NCBI GenBank assembly: GCA_017622815.1
Contig: JAGAQH010000019.1
Span: 1-59,028, forward strand
Origin: Bacteroidaceae bacterium
Lineage (GTDB): Bacteria > Bacteroidota > Bacteroidia > Bacteroidales > Bacteroidaceae
Reading direction: 5' to 3'
Length of the DNA: 59,028 nucleotides
Shown: one piece after another, positions 1 to 7,977 of the stretch
How positions within the stretch are numbered: the stretch's first letter is position 1
Layout: the number at the start of each line of letters is the position of its first letter
The notes under the pieces: model-generated
Databases searched by the model: none
The model's input: the letters and a program-made list of their open reading frames with translations, nothing else
What the model was told of the DNA's origin: nothing
Position numbers and translations under genes: made by a program

Positions 1-24
1 AAGCAAGCAAGCAAGCAAGCAAGC
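1..24. repeat. (AAGC)6 tetranucleotide repeat at the window edge
   Basis: Six perfect AAGC units open the window, so the array may extend further upstream. It lies in the leader region of the secreted protein gene at 200. Length variation of such a tract could affect an upstream gene, but nothing here shows that. Confidence 0.8.
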
Positions 25-75
25 ATATAATAATAGGTACGCGCGAGGAAGATTCTCGTGCCTATCCTTGCCATA

Positions 76-121
76 GCCTCTCGGTTTGGAAAGAGTGACA
101 GCTCTTCCCAAACCGAGAGGC
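76..121. terminator. Strong stem-loop ahead of the secreted protein gene
   Basis: The arms at 76-95 and 102-121 pair almost perfectly (GCCTCTCGGTTTGG with CCAAACCGAGAGGC plus an inner AGAG/CTCT). No long T-run follows on either strand, so this may end transcription of a gene left of the window or form a 5' leader structure for the gene at 200. A smaller imperfect hairpin lies at about 36-63. Confidence 0.55.
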
Positions 122-199
122 TTGCGTTGTTATCCCTATACTTCACGCCTCGCCACAAAACAAGACAATCAACATATAACTAATTTAAATAACAAAACA

Positions 200-3082
200 A
201 TGAAGAAATTTTTACTTTTATTCGCCGTAATGCTCTCTGCGGTGGGGGCATGGGCACAATTGGTGGAGACCTCAACAGAGGACTCTCCTATTTATTATGT
301 AATCAGTAGTTATAACCGTGGTGGCGTTATCAACTACGCTAATGTAGGTGAGGCTGTTCAACACGCAGACTACAACGATAATAGCCTTTGGTACTTTGAG
401 GCTGTTCCTGACAATGCGAACAATGGTGTCTATATTGTAAACAAGAACAAATCAGGAGAAAACAAGGTTTATTTGGGTAGCGATAAAAAGGCATCTACAA
501 CAGCTGCTGTTTGGTATGTGTTGGAGAATGGGGTAAACAATAATGGATTTAGCATATCATCTAAAGCAGAGATCGAAGGCCATTGCTGTCTAGATGCGAG
601 CAATGGCGGTTCTGGTATTGGAGATTATGCTCCTGTATCTACAGACTGGCAAGGTACTACTTGGGTATTCCATAAGGAGACTGATCTTCTTGACCCAACA
701 TACAATCCCAACGGTTGGGTAACTCGTGCAGGTACAGGTGGTCGTTATATCAAGTCAATAACGATAAATGGTGTACAGCAAACAACCACTCCTTACTACG
801 GACTTGTATATTTCGATTTGACAGAGAGCGCAACATTCAATGTTGCCGCTGGCAGTGAGGTAGAGATTTCTATTGATAGAAATGGTGGTTGGATGCAGGC
901 GTTTGCTTATGTTGATTTTGATGGCAATGGATTTGCGACCGATGGAGTAGATACAGATGGATACACTCCCACAGGCGATCTTGTAACCTACTCTTGCTAC
1001 GATGCAGACGACAATGAGGCTGGTGTAAATAGCGCAAGCACAGAGCTTACAGGGGCTAACAGAAATACTGTTGTGATGCCTAACTTTACAGCACCTGAGA
1101 CTCCTGGCGTATATCGCTTGCGCGTAAAGTACGACTGGAATGATTTGGATCCTAATGGTGCTGATGGGAAGATCAATTCGGCAGGTGGTGTCTTTGTGGA
1201 TGTTACATTGAATGTTGTCAGTGTAGACGTAATGGCTACCGTTACCTATATATTTAAGTATGGCAATGAAGAAAAGGGTCGTGAGGTTATTGATGTAACC
1301 AAGGGTTCTGAGTATCCAGACTATACTCAAACATTCCCTTACGGTATTGTTGCGGCTGCTAAACCTACGGGTACTGTAGAAGCTGATGCAGAAGTTGAAA
1401 TAGCTCTTGCAAACAACCTCCCCTTCACCGTTTCAACCTTGACCGATGGTGAATTCGGTGGAGACATGGCATGGTATTATCTGAAGATGCGCAGTAAGGA
1501 TGTTACCTACGATGCGGCTACTGGTAAGGCTCTTGCTCAGAATGTAGATGAGAAGTCTGCATACAACTACTTTGCCTTTACGGGTAACCCCTTCGACGGC
1601 TTTAGCATCTACAATTATGTAGCAGGTTCCAATAAGGTGTTCTGGAGAGCAGATGCGACAGACGGAGGCCGCGTATTCTTTACTGACAAGGAGGATACCG
1701 ATGGCAACACTTGGGTGCTGTCTGCTAATGGTACAAGCGGTTATGTGTTCCGTCTTAACGGCTATGAAACTGGTTACATGAATGACCATCAGCCTGAGAT
1801 TGCTATATGGAACAGTTCATGGGGTGCAACCGATGGCGGTTCAACGTTTACTTTTGAGTATGTTGAAAATCCGGACTTGACAATTCTTTATGACATTACC
1901 TATGAATATGTATATGATGGCGATGTAAAGGCAACCCAGACCTTTACGGTTGAAGAGGGTTCTGAGTATCCTGCTTGCAGTTATGTTGCACCTTATGGCG
2001 TAATCGTTGGTGCCAAGCCCGAAGGTTATGTTTCTGCGGATGGAACGCATCAGATTGAATTGACCAAGGAAAAGGAGTTCACTTCTGTAAAGACTGTTGT
2101 TGATGCTGCAAACATAGATACATGGTATTATGTCCAGATGCATGCTAATGGCAATGTTACATCTTATATCGAAGACAATGGAGGCTCTACTGTTGAGTGG
2201 ACTGATAAGACCGTAGCACAAGCAGATATAGAATCCCATCTTTGGGGTTTTGTTGGTGATGTTTTCGGCATGAAGATGGTTAACAAGAAGACTGGTAAGG
2301 CAATTGCATCAACAGGAAGTGGTAGTGCTTCTATGTCTGACGTTAATTCTGCAACATCTTTCGTTGTTACGGCCAGCCAGGCTAATGACCCTTGGTTCTG
2401 TTTCAAGTATCCGACAAATAACAATTATTTGAATGCGCAGGGTGATTGTATTAAACATTGGGCTGCTAACGATAACGGTTCCTCTTTTAAGGCTACAGAG
2501 TACAAGATTCACGAGGTTGAAGTAGGTACAGCAGATTATGCAACTCTCTATCTGGGTTCTAAGGTGTTCATTCCAGAAACAGTTGAGGCTTACGTTGTCT
2601 CTGAGGCAACTGGCAACTATGCATCCCTGACTCAGGTGACAGGTTCTCTGCCTGCAAACACAGGCGTAATCTTGAAGGGTGAAGGTACACACCAGTTCAT
2701 TACATCTGCTGATGCCGCAACAACCATTGAATCTAATCTGTTGGCAGGTTCAGTTGAAAACACTTACGTTGCAGGTCCTGCTTACGTCTTGGCAAATGGT
2801 ACAAATGGTGTCGGTCTCTACAAGGCAACATTGAACAAGGATGCGGAGGGTGCAGTCGGTACAACCCATTTCCTGAACAATGCTTTCAAGGCATACCTGC
2901 CTGCAACCACTGCTGAGTCTCGCTTCCTCGTTTTCAACTTCGGTGATGACAATGCAACCGCTATTGAGGGCATCGAGGCAGAGAGCACTGCCGATGCAGT
3001 AGTTTATGACCTGGCTGGTCGTCGCGTACAGAAGGCACAGAAGGGCCTGTACATCGTGAACGGCAAAAAGGTAATCAAGTAA
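200..3082 (+). CDS. Large secreted multi-module protein with C-terminal sorting-type domain
   Basis: A 960-residue protein of unknown function. The start at 200 is chosen because it gives a clear signal peptide (MKKFLLLFAVMLSAVGAWAQ); the frame stays open further upstream but encodes nothing signal-like. Three stretches with a W/YYY...F pattern (near residues 30-100, 425-500 and 640-720) look like ricin- or lectin-like modules. A 60-residue unit containing GSEYP...PYG(I/V)..GAKP occurs twice, near residues 345-407 and 563-627. Residues 170-340 resemble a GEVED-type beta domain (FVDxDGNG). The tail, VYDLAGRRVQKAQKGLYIVNGKK, is typical of Prevotella secreted proteins and resembles type IX sorting domains. 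It is probably surface-exposed or secreted. The ligand is unknown. Confidence 0.9.
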   Translation: MKKFLLLFAVMLSAVGAWAQLVETSTEDSPIYYVISSYNRGGVINYANVGEAVQHADYNDNSLWYFEAVPDNANNGVYIVNKNKSGENKVYLGSDKKASTTAAVWYVLENGVNNNGFSISSKAEIEGHCCLDASNGGSGIGDYAPVSTDWQGTTWVFHKETDLLDPTYNPNGWVTRAGTGGRYIKSITINGVQQTTTPYYGLVYFDLTESATFNVAAGSEVEISIDRNGGWMQAFAYVDFDGNGFATDGVDTDGYTPTGDLVTYSCYDADDNEAGVNSASTELTGANRNTVVMPNFTAPETPGVYRLRVKYDWNDLDPNGADGKINSAGGVFVDVTLNVVSVDVMATVTYIFKYGNEEKGREVIDVTKGSEYPDYTQTFPYGIVAAAKPTGTVEADAEVEIALANNLPFTVSTLTDGEFGGDMAWYYLKMRSKDVTYDAATGKALAQNVDEKSAYNYFAFTGNPFDGFSIYNYVAGSNKVFWRADATDGGRVFFTDKEDTDGNTWVLSANGTSGYVFRLNGYETGYMNDHQPEIAIWNSSWGATDGGSTFTFEYVENPDLTILYDITYEYVYDGDVKATQTFTVEEGSEYPACSYVAPYGVIVGAKPEGYVSADGTHQIELTKEKEFTSVKTVVDAANIDTWYYVQMHANGNVTSYIEDNGGSTVEWTDKTVAQADIESHLWGFVGDVFGMKMVNKKTGKAIASTGSGSASMSDVNSATSFVVTASQANDPWFCFKYPTNNNYLNAQGDCIKHWAANDNGSSFKATEYKIHEVEVGTADYATLYLGSKVFIPETVEAYVVSEATGNYASLTQVTGSLPANTGVILKGEGTHQFITSADAATTIESNLLAGSVENTYVAGPAYVLANGTNGVGLYKATLNKDAEGAVGTTHFLNNAFKAYLPATTAESRFLVFNFGDDNATAIEGIEAESTADAVVYDLAGRRVQKAQKGLYIVNGKKVIK

Positions 3083-3219
3083 TAACGAGAATACAGTTTT
3101 AGTTTTAGTTTATAGTGGGGCTTCGGCTCCCTGTTCACCCCCTGCTCCTTTGCCGTGAGGTACGGGACAGGGAGGATGAGCTAAATAATGTGAAACAAAT
3201 TAGATAATAAGACAAGAAT

Positions 3220-3393
3220 ATGAAGAAGATGTATGTTGCTCCCGAAGTGGAGACAATCAAGGTTAATGCCATGAATATGCTGGCTGCTTCTCTGGATGTT
3301 AATGAAGAAGAGGTAGATACTTCTGTCTCTGGCGGTCAGCTCGGCCGTGAGGATAACCCCTCTCGCCCCAACATCTGGGAGCAGGGCTGGTAA
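3220..3393 (+). CDS. 57-residue Bacteroidales peptide beginning MKKMYVAPEVE
   Basis: A short frame of 57 codons lying 137 bp after the secreted protein gene and before a hairpin. The product begins MKKMYVAPEVETIKV, has a small hydrophobic patch (MNMLAAS), then an acidic segment, a Gly-Gly (SVSGGQ) and ends NIWEQGW. From memory, Prevotella and Bacteroides genomes carry many small genes with the MKKxYxxPxxE...ML layout and no known function. It has no signal peptide in the usual sense and no membrane helix. Translation is supported by the ATG, the absence of internal stops and the downstream hairpin. It may be a ribosomal peptide precursor, a small regulator or a secreted peptide; the sequence does not decide. 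Confidence 0.7.
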   Translation: MKKMYVAPEVETIKVNAMNMLAASLDVNEEEVDTSVSGGQLGREDNPSRPNIWEQGW

Positions 3394-3432
3394 TCCCCAA
3401 GACGAGACGTAAGTACATTATTGTAATATACA

Positions 3433-3472
3433 GACAAGAGGAGTGGCTGCAATGCCGCTCCTCTTGTCGTTT
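3433..3472 (+). terminator. Hairpin after the 57-residue peptide gene
   Basis: The arms 3433-3447 (GACAAGAGGAGTGGC) and 3454-3468 (GCCGCTCCTCTTGTC) pair with one mismatch around a 6-nt loop, followed by GTTTG. It probably ends the unit that starts with the secreted protein gene. Confidence 0.7.
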
Positions 3473-3642
3473 GTAAGCATTTTCCCTGCCTGCACCCAAT
3501 AACATGGTGTCTCTATAGTGCCAATCCCGTCAATCTTCCCTCTGCCAAAAGATTTGCCAAGACTACACAATACAAAGGCTATGAGAATGGGAGGTATAAG
3601 CAGAAAGAGCGCGTTGTATTATATAAACCCAATGTTGTGCAG

Positions 3643-3680
3643 TATTGTACCTAACACTCAGTCATATTGTACTAAACACT
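3643..3680. repeat. Paired 16-bp direct repeats
   Basis: TATTGTAC(C/T)(T/A)AACACT occurs at 3643-3658 and 3665-3680, 22 bp apart, with a weaker third match near 3689. Helical spacing suggests a protein-binding site, but no gene starts close by. The rest of 3473-3830 holds nothing I can identify. Confidence 0.4.
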
Positions 3681-3841
3681 GAATACAAATGTACTCAATA
3701 CGCAGTACATTATTATAAGCATGTGTTTCGTATGTTTGTTTACTTGTTCTAATACGATTTAATAACTATAGTTGACAGTTTTAACCCCAAACCGGCCATT
3801 AGCGTTATGATGATAATCTCCGCGTTCTCTGCGCTCTTTGC

Positions 3842-3934
3842 GTGAGCATGAACTTACTCTTGCCATAAGGAAATTCTGTGGATTCTGTGAGAGAGAATAA
3901 ACCCATCTGTGTGAGCTGAGGAATTATATTTCAC
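3842..3934 (+). repeat. About 93-bp direct repeat, copy 1
   Basis: This copy matches 4134-4235 almost base for base. It carries CTTGCCATAAGGAAATTCTG and AGCTGAGGAATTATATTTCAC. Copy 2 has one extra GATTCTGTG unit, so the two copies differ by a 9-bp expansion. Both are bordered by the CGCTCTTTGCGTGA repeat. Confidence 0.85.
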
Positions 3935-4133
3935 ACGGAATACACAGAATTCACAGAAACGATATAATAGGGGGAGATGTAAAGGGGGCAAGCAGATGGA
4001 AAGAATACACAGAATTTGTCGCAGACTTCGTCACGACGGCTGGCGCGGTGAGAAGGAGGAGATATTAACGTTTAACGATTAACGATTAGAGCGGTGAGCA
4101 CTGTGAAACAGGTGCTATTCTGTGTATTCCAGC

Positions 4134-4235
4134 GTGAGCGTGAACCTACTCTTGCCATAAGGAAATTCTGTGGATTCTGTGGATTCTGTGAGAGAGAATA
4201 ACCCCATCTGTGTGAGCTGAGGAATTATATTTCAC
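4134..4235 (+). repeat. About 102-bp direct repeat, copy 2
   Basis: The second copy of the repeat at 3842-3934, with the internal GATTCTGTG present twice instead of once. Between the copies (about 3935-4130) lie fragments of ACACAGAATTCACAGAA and a TTAACGTTTAACGATTAACG motif that recurs after the AAA gene at about 5985-6025. Confidence 0.85.
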
Positions 4236-4321
4236 GCAGAGGGCGCAAAGAGCGCAAAGAATTATAAAATGTTATTGCTTGAGAGAGATGTTCTCCGCGT
4301 TCTCTGCGCTCTTTGCGTGAG
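4232..4321. repeat. Inverted pair of CTCTGCG...TTTGCGTGA repeats
   Basis: The left arm 4232-4261 (TCACGCAGAGGGCGCAAAG...) is the inverse of the right arm 4290-4320 (...GCGCTCTTTGCGTGA). It is the same repeat family that fills 6247-6960 and 7430-7935, here just upstream of the AAA/PD-(D/E)XK gene. Confidence 0.75.
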
Positions 4322-4377
4322 ATATAACCACCACACGGATGTTTTGTTCCCGTTTGTTTCCCGTTTCCCGTTCGTAT

Positions 4378-4408
4378 TTGCGTATTTGCCATAAAAACAT
4401 TATATTTG
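4378..4408 (+). promoter_or_regulatory. Bacteroidetes-type promoter for the AAA/PD-(D/E)XK gene
   Basis: TTG at 4378-4380, a 20-nt spacer, then TATATTTG at 4401-4408 match the Bacteroidetes -33/-7 consensus. The gene starts 28 bp further on. Confidence 0.65.
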
Positions 4409-4436
4409 CACGGTAAAACGATAAATAGGGCAGATT

Positions 4437-5981
4437 ATGAAGTACCCAATAGGTATACAGCACTTTGAGAGTTTGCGTGAAGATGGTTATCTCTACGTTG
4501 ACAAGACCAGGATTCTTTACGATCTCGTATCCAATGGACGATACTACTTCCTGAGCCGTCCCCGCCGTTTCGGCAAGAGTCTGCTGATATCTACCTTGGG
4601 TGCATATTTCGAGGGCAAGCGTGAACTGTTCCAGGGTCTTGCCATGGAACAGTTGGAGCAGGAGTGGCGTGTGCACCCTGTTCTTCGCCTGGATCTGAAT
4701 ACGGAGAAATACGATTCCATTGACAGTGTTGACAAGAAACTGGACCGCGAGTTCAGGATCTGGGAGAACCTATACGGTGCAGACCCTGCCGAGACTACCC
4801 TGCCCATGCGTTTCGAGGGTATCATACAACGTGCCTATGAAAAGACAGGCGAGCGTGTTGTAATCCTGGTGGACGAGTACGACAAACCTCTGCTGCAGGC
4901 AATATCTGACAAATCACTACAGGACGAATACCGTGCCACCTTGAAGTCAGTTTATGGTGCACTGAAGAGCATGGACGGATGTATTAGGTTTGCCTTGCTT
5001 ACCGGCGTTACCAAGTTCAGCAAAGTCAGCGTGTTCAGCGACCTGAACAACATTGAAGACATTTCCATGAATCCTTCCTATTACGATATATGCGGTATCT
5101 CCGGGCAGGAACTGCACGATGTGTTTGACGAAGAGATTGGTGAATTTGCCAAGGTGAATGGCCAGACCAGGGAGGAGGCATACGCTATGCTGGAGCAACG
5201 TTACGACGGTTACCATTTCGCCCCCTATACGCCTGGCATGTACAACCCGTTCAGTGTCTTGCTTACTTTGAAGAACCAACAATACGGCAGTTATTGGTTC
5301 AGCACCGGCACACCCACCTACCTGGTTGAACTGCTGAAGGAGGTGGACATGAACCCCACGGAACTGTCGGGCTACGAGGCCTCTGCCAGCGAGTTGGACA
5401 GTGTGCATATAAAGGTCGACAACCCCATAGCGGTGCTTTACCAGAGCGGTTATCTTACCATCAAGGGCTATGACCGTAGTGTCCGCCTGTACACCCTTGA
5501 CTATCCCAACGAGGAGGTAAAGGAGGGATTCATGAGTTTCCTGATGCCCTTCTACACTCCCATTTCTCAGAACGACTCCCCGTCGTTTGTTGGAAAGTTC
5601 GTTCGGGAGGTTAGGAACGGCAAGGTTGATGCCTTTATGCTGCGCCTTAAGGCCCTTATGGCTGATACTCCTTACGAATTGATACGCGACCTCGAGGTCC
5701 ATTACCAGAATGTTATGTTCATCTTCACCAAACTGATGGGTTTGTATGTCCAGGCGGAATACCGTACTTCCCGTGGGCGCATAGACCTGACCATAGGTAC
5801 CGACAGGTACGTTTATGTCATTGAGTTGAAACTGGACGGTTCTGCCGAGGATGCTCTGGCCCAGATAAACGAAAAGGACTATGCCCTGCCCTTTGCCGTG
5901 GACGGCAGGGAGACGGTTAAGATAGGCGCTAACATCACAAGCGAAACCCGCAATCTGGAACGTTGGCTGGTGGAGTATTGA
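4437..5981 (+). CDS. AAA-ATPase-like protein with C-terminal PD-(D/E)XK domain
   Basis: A 514-residue protein of the AAA-ATPase_like / PDDEXK_9 architecture that is abundant and multicopy in Bacteroidetes. The N-terminus KYPIGIQHFESLREDGYLYVDKT is the family hallmark. A P-loop-like RPRRFGKS lies at residues 41-48 and a Walker B-like VVILVDEYDKP near 140-150. The C-terminal nuclease-like core has the Asp of GRIDLTI near residue 449 and ELK at 463-465. It is a predicted cytoplasmic ATPase-nuclease; substrate and role are unknown. The gene is complete and flanked on both sides by intergenic repeats, which fits a laterally moving or amplified gene. Confidence 0.9.
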   Translation: MKYPIGIQHFESLREDGYLYVDKTRILYDLVSNGRYYFLSRPRRFGKSLLISTLGAYFEGKRELFQGLAMEQLEQEWRVHPVLRLDLNTEKYDSIDSVDKKLDREFRIWENLYGADPAETTLPMRFEGIIQRAYEKTGERVVILVDEYDKPLLQAISDKSLQDEYRATLKSVYGALKSMDGCIRFALLTGVTKFSKVSVFSDLNNIEDISMNPSYYDICGISGQELHDVFDEEIGEFAKVNGQTREEAYAMLEQRYDGYHFAPYTPGMYNPFSVLLTLKNQQYGSYWFSTGTPTYLVELLKEVDMNPTELSGYEASASELDSVHIKVDNPIAVLYQSGYLTIKGYDRSVRLYTLDYPNEEVKEGFMSFLMPFYTPISQNDSPSFVGKFVREVRNGKVDAFMLRLKALMADTPYELIRDLEVHYQNVMFIFTKLMGLYVQAEYRTSRGRIDLTIGTDRYVYVIELKLDGSAEDALAQINEKDYALPFAVDGRETVKIGANITSETRNLERWLVEY

Positions 5982-6049
5982 ACGGTGAACGTTTAACGAT
6001 TAACGTTGAATGTTTAACGATGAATAGGTTTTAACCGAAAAGTACGTAC

Positions 6050-6119
6050 ATAAAAAAAGAAGGTTGTCTCACGACAACCAATCTTTCGTTAACCTTAAAT
6101 CTAATACCATGAAAAACAC
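6050..6119 (-). ncRNA. Candidate small RNA of about 70 nt with its own promoter and terminator
   Basis: On the reverse strand a promoter (TTG-N19-TACCTTTG, 6124-6153) is followed within about 45 nt by a 7-bp GGTTGTC/GACAACC hairpin with a GTGA loop (6062-6079) and a T-rich tract (6050-6061, TTCTTTTTTT). The predicted transcript is therefore about 70 nt with no room for an ordinary gene. A 13-codon frame, MVLDLRLTKDWLS, runs from 6110 into the hairpin, so a leader-peptide-like role cannot be excluded. From memory, similar segments occur in other Bacteroidales genomes. The start at 6119 is estimated from the -7 box. Confidence 0.6.
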
Positions 6120-6123
6120 GATG

Positions 6124-6153
6124 CAAAGGTACGGCTTTTTCCGAGACCTGCAA
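6124..6153 (-). promoter_or_regulatory. Promoter of the candidate small RNA
   Basis: Reading the reverse strand, TTG (6151-6153), a 19-nt spacer and TACCTTTG (6124-6131) are an exact match to the Bacteroidetes promoter consensus. Confidence 0.7.
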
Positions 6154-6246
6154 TAGTAAGGGCGAACTTTTTGCCCGTACTCCGTGTTTTATTGATTTAT
6201 GTCAAGTGGTTTTAGAAATACCCGATGCAAATGGGACTTTAGCTTG

Positions 6247-6960
6247 TTTCACGCAGAGATTGGCATGATATGATATATATGGAACTCTGCGTTCTTTGTG
6301 CTCTCTGCGTGGAATAGGGAAAGAATTTATGCTTTTTTTCACGCAGAGGCCGCAGATTACGCGGAGATTTTGGTGCTGTTTGCGCTGTCGCTGGATTAGT
6401 CGCAAGCTTTGCTACGACAGAGGTCGCAGAGGTTGGTATGAGATTATATATATATATGGAACTCTGCGTTCTTTGCGTTCTCTGCGTGGAATAGTGAAAG
6501 AATCTGTGCTTTTTTCACGCAGAGGTCGCAGATTACGTGGAGATATTCAGTGCAGTCTTTGTTATTGCGTTACTTAGTTATGTTCTGCGTTCTTTGCGCT
6601 CTCTGCGTGGAATAGGGAAAGGTTCTGTGTTTTTTCACGCAGAGTTCGCAGATTACGCGGAGATATTCAGTGCTGTTTGCGCTGTCGCTGGATTAGTCGC
6701 AAGCTTTGCTACGACAGAGGCCGCAGAGGCAGGCATGACAGATTCTATGCTTTTTTCACGCAGAGGTCGCACATTACGTGGAGATATTCGGTACTGTCTT
6801 TGTTGTTGCGGTACTTGGCTATGTTCTGCGTTCTTCGTCGTAGCGAAGCTTGCGGCTAATCCAGCGTTAGCGTAATACCCTATCCAAGGAGTCTTTGCGT
6901 TCTTTGCGCTCTCTGCGTGAAAAAAGGCCTGTGGGCTTTGTGTTTATTTCTTGCAAGAGC
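6247..6960. repeat. Repeat array left of the GxxExxY gene
   Basis: Units begin TTCACGCAGAG(G/T)(C/T)CGCAGATTACG and end CTCTGCGTTCTTTGCGCTCTCTGCGTGGAATA. The middle takes one of two forms: one with GCTGTCGCTGGATTAGTCGC, the other with TTGCGGTACTTGGCTATGTT. A further segment has GAGATTATATATATATATGG. Translation gives only low-complexity Arg/Ser-rich frames that follow the repeat, so I read none as genes. The GxxExxY gene follows directly on the opposite strand. Confidence 0.85.
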
Positions 6961-6964
6961 CGGT

Positions 6965-7345
6965 TTAATATTTGTTGACTATTCGTTTGATCCCGTCCTT
7001 GAGGTTTTCTGTGTTGAAGTTGATTAGAATACCAACACGTTTATCTGTTAGCCTCAGATAGGTTAACAACTGCTTGTGGTGCAGAGGTTTCAACTCTTCT
7101 ACTGATTTTAGTTCCACAATAAGTGTGTTGTCTACAAGAACGTCAAGTCTGAGGCCATTTCCAAGATTAGTTCCTTTGTAGTTTATCTCTATCTCAACTT
7201 GTGTCTTTACTGGGATGCCATTTAGTGTCAGTTCGTGAACAAGTGCCTGTTCGTAAATATTTTCAAAGAGACCAGGCCCCAATGTCTTATGCACTTCCAT
7301 TGCACATCCAATAACCTTGTAGGATAGTTCGTCTATTTGATTCAT
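6965..7345 (-). CDS. GxxExxY protein, PD-(D/E)XK-like
   Basis: A complete 126-residue protein of the GxxExxY family. The naming motif GLFENIY lies at about residues 26-32, after VIGCAMEVHKTLGPG. A nuclease-like core follows: LDVLVDNTLIVELKS, with Asp and ExK spaced as in PD-(D/E)XK folds, then QLLTYLRLTDKRVGILINFN. The family is small, cytoplasmic and often multicopy; its substrate is unknown. The gene sits in the middle of a long array of CTCTGCG-type repeats on both sides. No partner gene is present. Confidence 0.92.
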   Translation of the reverse strand: MNQIDELSYKVIGCAMEVHKTLGPGLFENIYEQALVHELTLNGIPVKTQVEIEINYKGTNLGNGLRLDVLVDNTLIVELKSVEELKPLHHKQLLTYLRLTDKRVGILINFNTENLKDGIKRIVNKY

Positions 7346-7429
7346 GTTGTATTAGTGTTGAATGCTGGAACAAAGTTAAAAAATGATGAATGTTTCTGCC
7401 AATTCTCTTGTTTTTGTGTGAGAAAGGTG

Positions 7430-7935
7430 GGTATATTTTTTCACGCAGAGGTAGGCATGATATGATATATATATGGAACTCTGCGTTCTTTGCGCTCTCT
7501 GCGTGGAATAGGGAAAGGTTCTGTGTTTTTTTCACGCAGAGGCCGCAGATTGCGCAGAGATTTTCGGTACTGTCTTTGTTGTTGCGGTACTTGGCTATGT
7601 TCTGCGTTTTTTGCGCTCTCTGCGTGGAATAGGGAAAGAATCTGTGCTTTTTTTTCACGCAGAGTTCGCAGATTACGCGGAGATATTCAGTGCTGTTTGC
7701 GCTGTCGCTGGATTAGTCGCAAGCTTCGCTACGACAGAGGTCGCAGAGGTTGGCATGATATGATATATATTGAACTCTGTGTTCTTTGCGCTCTCTGCGT
7801 GGAATAGGGAAAGGTTCTGTGCTTTTTCACGCAGAGGCCGCAGATTACGCGGAGATATTCAGTACTGTCTTTGTTATTGCGTTACTTGGTTATGTTCTGC
7901 GTTCTTTGCGCTCTCTGCGTGAAAAAGGAGTGCTG
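7430..7935. repeat. Repeat array right of the GxxExxY gene
   Basis: This holds the same unit and the same two middle variants as 6247-6960, in the same orientation (TTTTTCACGCAGAG ... GCGCTCTCTGCGTGGAATAGG). The boundaries TTTTTTCACGCAGAGG recur at about 7525, 7650 and 7825. The array ends about 40 bp before the ispF stop. No other feature lies between 7346 and 7977. Confidence 0.85.
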
Positions 7936-7977
7936 CGTTGTCGTTATGTTGGCAGATTACATGAAGATGTTTTGGGC

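Noticed and set aside
6296-7807. Several forward frames rich in SRRGRRLRGD and LRSLRGIGK
   Set aside because: They are translations of the CTCTGCG repeat units and repeat with the same period as the DNA.
6247-7935. CRISPR array
   Set aside because: Units are long, lack uniform short repeats with unique spacers of constant length, and no cas gene is present.
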